From: Deltaproteobacteria bacterium
GTDB taxonomy: Bacteria > Myxococcota_A > Polyangia > Polyangiales > Ga0077539
DNA: 64,000 nt
Direction of reading: 5' to 3'
Assembly: GCA_030694465.1 (NCBI GenBank)
Contig: JAUXYJ010000002.1
Location: 1 to 64,000 of the forward strand
Shown: positions 61,145-64,000 of the stretch, one piece after another
Numbering within the stretch: position 1 is the stretch's first letter
Layout of the letters: the number at the start of each line of letters is the position of its first letter
Program-made: the position numbers and the translations under genes
The notes under the pieces: model-generated
The model's database searches: none
Seen by the model: the letters and a program-made list of their open reading frames with translations, nothing else
Told to the model about the DNA's origin: nothing

Positions 61145-62113
61145 CTACGCGATCACGTTGAGCGAGCGCCGCGCAGGGCTCTCTCCGCGGTCGACCAAGA
61201 GCTCTGCGCGATCGGCTGCGACGGTGGGGTCCTCGCGGTGCAAAATGCCCTTTAAAAAGGCCTCGCTCGCGCGATAGCTCGACCGCACCAGCGGCCCGCT
61301 CGCGACGTAGCGAAAGCCCATCGCCAGGCCATCTTCACGCAGCTGCGCGAACTCATCAGGGTGCACAAATCGCACGACCTCGTGGTGCTTGGGCGTGGGC
61401 CGGAGGTACTGCCCCAGCGTGAGCACATCCACATCGACGTCGCGCAAGCTCTGCATGGTCTCGCGCACCTCGTCCAAGGTCTCGCCCAGACCCAGCATGA
61501 TCGAGCTCTTGGTGTAGGTCTCTGGTGCGGATTTTTTGCTCTGCGCGAGCACCGCGAGCGAGCGCTCGAGCGAGCAACGCGCGTCCCGCACCGACTGCTG
61601 CAAGCGCGCGACGGTCTCGACGTTGTGCGCGAACACGTCGGGCCGGCCGCGCTCGACCACCGTGGACACGTCACGCATAATCCCTGCAAAATCACCCACC
61701 AAAGTCTCGACCAAGGTCTTGTCACTCTGCCGCTTGATCGCGCGAACGGTGTCGGCCACGTGCCGCGCGCCGCCGTCGAGAAGGTCATCGCGGTCGACCA
61801 TCGTGAGCACCACGTACTCAAGCTCAAGGGCGGCGATCGTGCGGCCCACATGCTCGGGCTCGCGCAGGTCGACCGCGCCTCGTGGGTTGCCCGTAGTCAC
61901 CGCGCAGAACTTGCACCCGCGCGTGCACACATCGCCAAGGATCATCACGGTGGCGGTGCCCTCGCCCCAGCACTCGCCCACGTTGGGACAGCGCGCTTCT
62001 TCGCAGACCGTGTGCAGGTCAAACTTGCGCAAGGTCTCTTTGATAAACGTGTAGCGCTCGCCGCCAGGGGCGCGGACCTTGAGCCATTCGGGCTTGCGTG
62101 GGGTCGTGCTCAT
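61145..62113 (-). CDS. lipA: Lipoyl synthase
   Basis: 322 residues from MSTTPRKPEWLKVRAPGG; AAGGAA lies four bases upstream. Radical-SAM enzyme that inserts two sulphurs into the octanoyl chain. The auxiliary cluster CEEARCPNVGEC uses Cys37, 42 and 48; the radical-SAM cluster CTRGCKFC uses Cys63, 67 and 70; RSSY at 277-280 supplies the unusual Ser ligand. No lipB is adjacent. Confidence 0.97.
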   Translation of the reverse strand: MSTTPRKPEWLKVRAPGGERYTFIKETLRKFDLHTVCEEARCPNVGECWGEGTATVMILGDVCTRGCKFCAVTTGNPRGAVDLREPEHVGRTIAALELEYVVLTMVDRDDLLDGGARHVADTVRAIKRQSDKTLVETLVGDFAGIMRDVSTVVERGRPDVFAHNVETVARLQQSVRDARCSLERSLAVLAQSKKSAPETYTKSSIMLGLGETLDEVRETMQSLRDVDVDVLTLGQYLRPTPKHHEVVRFVHPDEFAQLREDGLAMGFRYVASGPLVRSSYRASEAFLKGILHREDPTVAADRAELLVDRGESPARRSLNVIA

Positions 62114-62290
62114 CGGTTCCTTGGTGAGAGGGGGGTGTAGCGCAATGTGAGCCAAAGTTCAGCGAAGACTAGAGCGCCGACCGGAAAATCGCCGGAGCCC
62201 GGCAAGGCTGGATGCCATGCAAGTCACCGAAACGCCGCCGTGCGAAGTGGATCTGCCGCGGGGCGACAGGCGCATTTTTCGGTCGGCGCG

Positions 62291-63487
62291 CTAGACATGA
62301 TCGCGAGGAGGATCGCTGGGCACGTGTGGGTCACCGCGCAAACGGTCAGGGATCGTAAACTCTGCAGGCGTGCCTCGCAGGCCCTGATCGACCACCATCC
62401 GCCAGTACGCGGCGCCCGCCTCGACCGTGCCCGACGGGAGACCCGACACGTTGTGCAGCGCGCGCCCCACACGCCCCACCGCGGGGAGCACACGGCTCCA
62501 GACACTCTTGGGAAGCTCCAGCGCATCTGCCAGCGAATCTCCTAAGAAATACCGAGAGAGCGCGTAGCTCACTGGCTTCATGCGCTTGGCCCGCGCGAGC
62601 TCTTCGGCGCTGCGCGCGTTGACGGTGCCCGAGTCCAACAGCGCCCGCACGAGCTTGCGAGAGTCCTCGTCGGGCTCGCCCTGCGTGCTGAGCAACAGCG
62701 ACCAAAACGCGTGGCCCTCGCGCTCGGACGAAGTGAGCAGCTCTTGATCGACGCCCATGAGCCAGCTCGCGTAGCGCCATTGATGCAGCAAATCTTCACG
62801 CGATTCGCCCATGATGGGCATACCTAGCTTGTCCATCCCGTCGATCACGATGAGCGAAAAGAGCAGCCCCGTCCCCGCCATGTCCGGCTGCGAGATAGGG
62901 ACCCCCCACGCCTCGCGCTGCCACCGCGGCGAGCGCGCACACATCGTGCGTACGGCGGCGTGCATGAGCCTCACGCGCACCGTGGCGACCCACCCCTCGC
63001 CGTGGGGCCTCAGCGACCCTGGCTGGGCGACGAGCTGCACATAACGGCCAGTCTCTGCGAGCCTCCGGGGTGTCTGCTCTTCAAGCCGCCCCGAGAAGGT
63101 CAGCGGCTTGTTGCCCGCCGGAGAGCAATAGCTCGCGGTGAGCGCGTAGGCCCCGAGGACCATGCCGCCGAGCAAACCAGTGCGCAAAAACGCAGCGCCC
63201 CCGCGATCTACGCGGTCCAAATCGACCCAGAGCGGGACGTACTCGCATGCCGCAACGAGCGCACGCAGCGGCTCAGGGGCCTCGGGATGTGCCGCAGCGC
63301 CGTCTCGCAAGAGCGCGCTCACGAGGGCCTCGCGGGCAGGCCGAGACAACGCTTCGACGGACGCAAACGCTGCGTCTGCGAGGGGATCTCCACGATAAAA
63401 CCAAGGACCCAGTCGCTCGCCTCGCTCGCCAAATTGCGCACGGACCGAGGGAGGATACAAAAACCGTGAGGGAGACTCAGCGTGCAT
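62291..63487 (-). CDS. MpaB-family (DUF2236) oxygenase
   Basis: 398 residues from MHAESPSRFLYPPSVRAQFG. The segment ATVRVRLMHAAVRTM, with His and Arg of the heme-binding HxxxR pattern, is the family signature, preceded by FLRTGLLGGMVLGAYALTASY and followed by GVPISQPDMAGTGLLFSLIVIDGMDKLGM. Related to latex-clearing protein (Lcp) and fungal MpaB, b-type heme oxygenases. Substrate unknown. An N-terminal extension to 63646 is not supported. Confidence 0.85.
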   Translation of the reverse strand: MHAESPSRFLYPPSVRAQFGERGERLGPWFYRGDPLADAAFASVEALSRPAREALVSALLRDGAAAHPEAPEPLRALVAACEYVPLWVDLDRVDRGGAAFLRTGLLGGMVLGAYALTASYCSPAGNKPLTFSGRLEEQTPRRLAETGRYVQLVAQPGSLRPHGEGWVATVRVRLMHAAVRTMCARSPRWQREAWGVPISQPDMAGTGLLFSLIVIDGMDKLGMPIMGESREDLLHQWRYASWLMGVDQELLTSSEREGHAFWSLLLSTQGEPDEDSRKLVRALLDSGTVNARSAEELARAKRMKPVSYALSRYFLGDSLADALELPKSVWSRVLPAVGRVGRALHNVSGLPSGTVEAGAAYWRMVVDQGLRGTPAEFTIPDRLRGDPHVPSDPPRDHV

Positions 63488-63611
63488 GACGTGTGCGATG
63501 CCATAGCGTCCCCAATGGGTGCGGGACAAGGTCCGCTGCGCTCGACGACCACCGCGCGGGACAATCGCTAGCCTGTCTCGTGCATCCAAGCGCGCGCACT
63601 TTCGTTGCGAG

Positions 63612-64000
63612 TCACATGCGAAGGTCAAAAATCTTCCACGTCCCATCCGCGAGACGCACCAAGCGATCGACGCGAAACCTTCGCGAAAGTGTGCCCACGC
63701 GGTACTCGATTATGGGCCCGTCGGTGCAGCGACTCGCGCGCGCGCCGAACCGCCCACAGCGATCGAGTCGCACGCTCGCTCCGACCACAAACGCAGGCCC
63801 CAGCGACACAAACGTACCGCTCGCAAAGGTGCCCCTGAGCTCACGCGCGTCACGCTCGATCGCGCGCTGATGCCACTCGATGAAAGGCACGGTCCCCGAG
63901 ACAAAGAGCCGCACAAAGTCTTCGCGCGTCGCGACCACTGTGCGCAAGCGTGGGGTGTCTCCGTCGCGCACAGCCTCAAACGCGGTGCGCACGGCCTCGG
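63612..64000 (-). CDS. Hypothetical protein, 5' end beyond the window
   Basis: The frame is open to the right edge. 126 residues are visible from a GTG at 63992, but codons before it (GAG GCC) continue, so the start is likely outside. Visible: FEAVRDGDTPRLRTVVATREDFVRLFVSGTVPFIEWHQRAIERDA, then a strand-rich half ending FRVDRLVRLADGTWKIFDLRM, like a nuclear-transport-factor-2-type or SnoaL-like fold. Tentative. Confidence 0.5.
   Translation of the reverse strand, partial: EAVRTAFEAVRDGDTPRLRTVVATREDFVRLFVSGTVPFIEWHQRAIERDARELRGTFASGTFVSLGPAFVVGASVRLDRCGRFGARASRCTDGPIIEYRVGTLSRRFRVDRLVRLADGTWKIFDLRM

Overview
The window is GC-rich single-copy chromosome, about 55 protein genes on both strands. 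I saw no rRNA or tRNA gene, no CRISPR array and no recognisable insertion sequence. The style suggests a Myxococcota-like (former deltaproteobacterial) genome: many lipoproteins with Asp/Ala/Ser-rich linkers after the lipobox, RCC1, TPR and FG-GAP surface proteins, an ECF42 sigma factor operon, a sigma-54 activator with XylR_N and V4R sensor domains, a TIGR04255 protein and very large proteins of unknown function. The lineage is an inference from gene style, not a phylogenetic result.

Layout. 1-3.9 kb: three related short proteins resembling the C-terminal end of Rpn/PD-(D/E)XK transposase-nucleases, with two secreted proteins between them; the second of these has a (GCTT)7 tract at its 5' end. 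3.9-8.2 kb: a YbiT-type ABC-F ATPase, then an SRPBCC-YCII-ECF42 sigma operon with a matching promoter. 8.7-10.2 kb: a COG0523 metallochaperone GTPase followed by a cysteine-poor L33, a zinc-sparing arrangement. 10.4-15.1 kb: unknown proteins, including a TIGR04255 protein and a possible permuted papain-like peptidase. 15.3-20.9 kb: a 90-aa protein coupled to a 1778-aa helical-repeat protein. 21.3-25.0 kb: a Cys-rich lipoprotein, a HhH-GPD-like protein flanked by perfect 64-bp direct repeats, and an Imm26-like protein.

25.1-37.1 kb is the most coherent block. Two minus-strand transcription units hold a small membrane protein, a PRC-barrel protein, a SHOCT protein and a YbeL-like zinc ribbon; and a copper P1B ATPase, baeRF3, HPF/RaiA, a type II P-type ATPase and an sll1863-type coiled coil. 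Each unit is preceded by a GG-N10-GC sigma-54 promoter and by the same 11-mer, ATCAAATTGAT, exactly 108 bp upstream. A sigma-54 activator gene lies directly upstream. I read this as a local stress or dormancy regulon.

37.3-46.1 kb holds surface lipoproteins (M23 peptidase with NBR1-type Ig repeats, RCC1, two paralogous BNR-like propellers), a methyltransferase, a possible V4R-like protein and an OmpA-family porin with thrombospondin type-3 repeats. 46.1-55 kb holds an SbcCD-like pair, a LOG-family protein, an HSL-type esterase and an 894-aa methyltransferase fusion. 55-64 kb holds a TPR lipoprotein, secreted proteins, purEK, an AlkD-like protein, lipA, an MpaB/DUF2236 oxygenase and one gene cut by the window edge.

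Two dispersed repeat families run through the window. One is a 16-bp perfect palindrome, CCGGCGACGTCGCCGG (12 copies). The other is a modular element with a 42-bp period (four loci), mostly between convergent genes.
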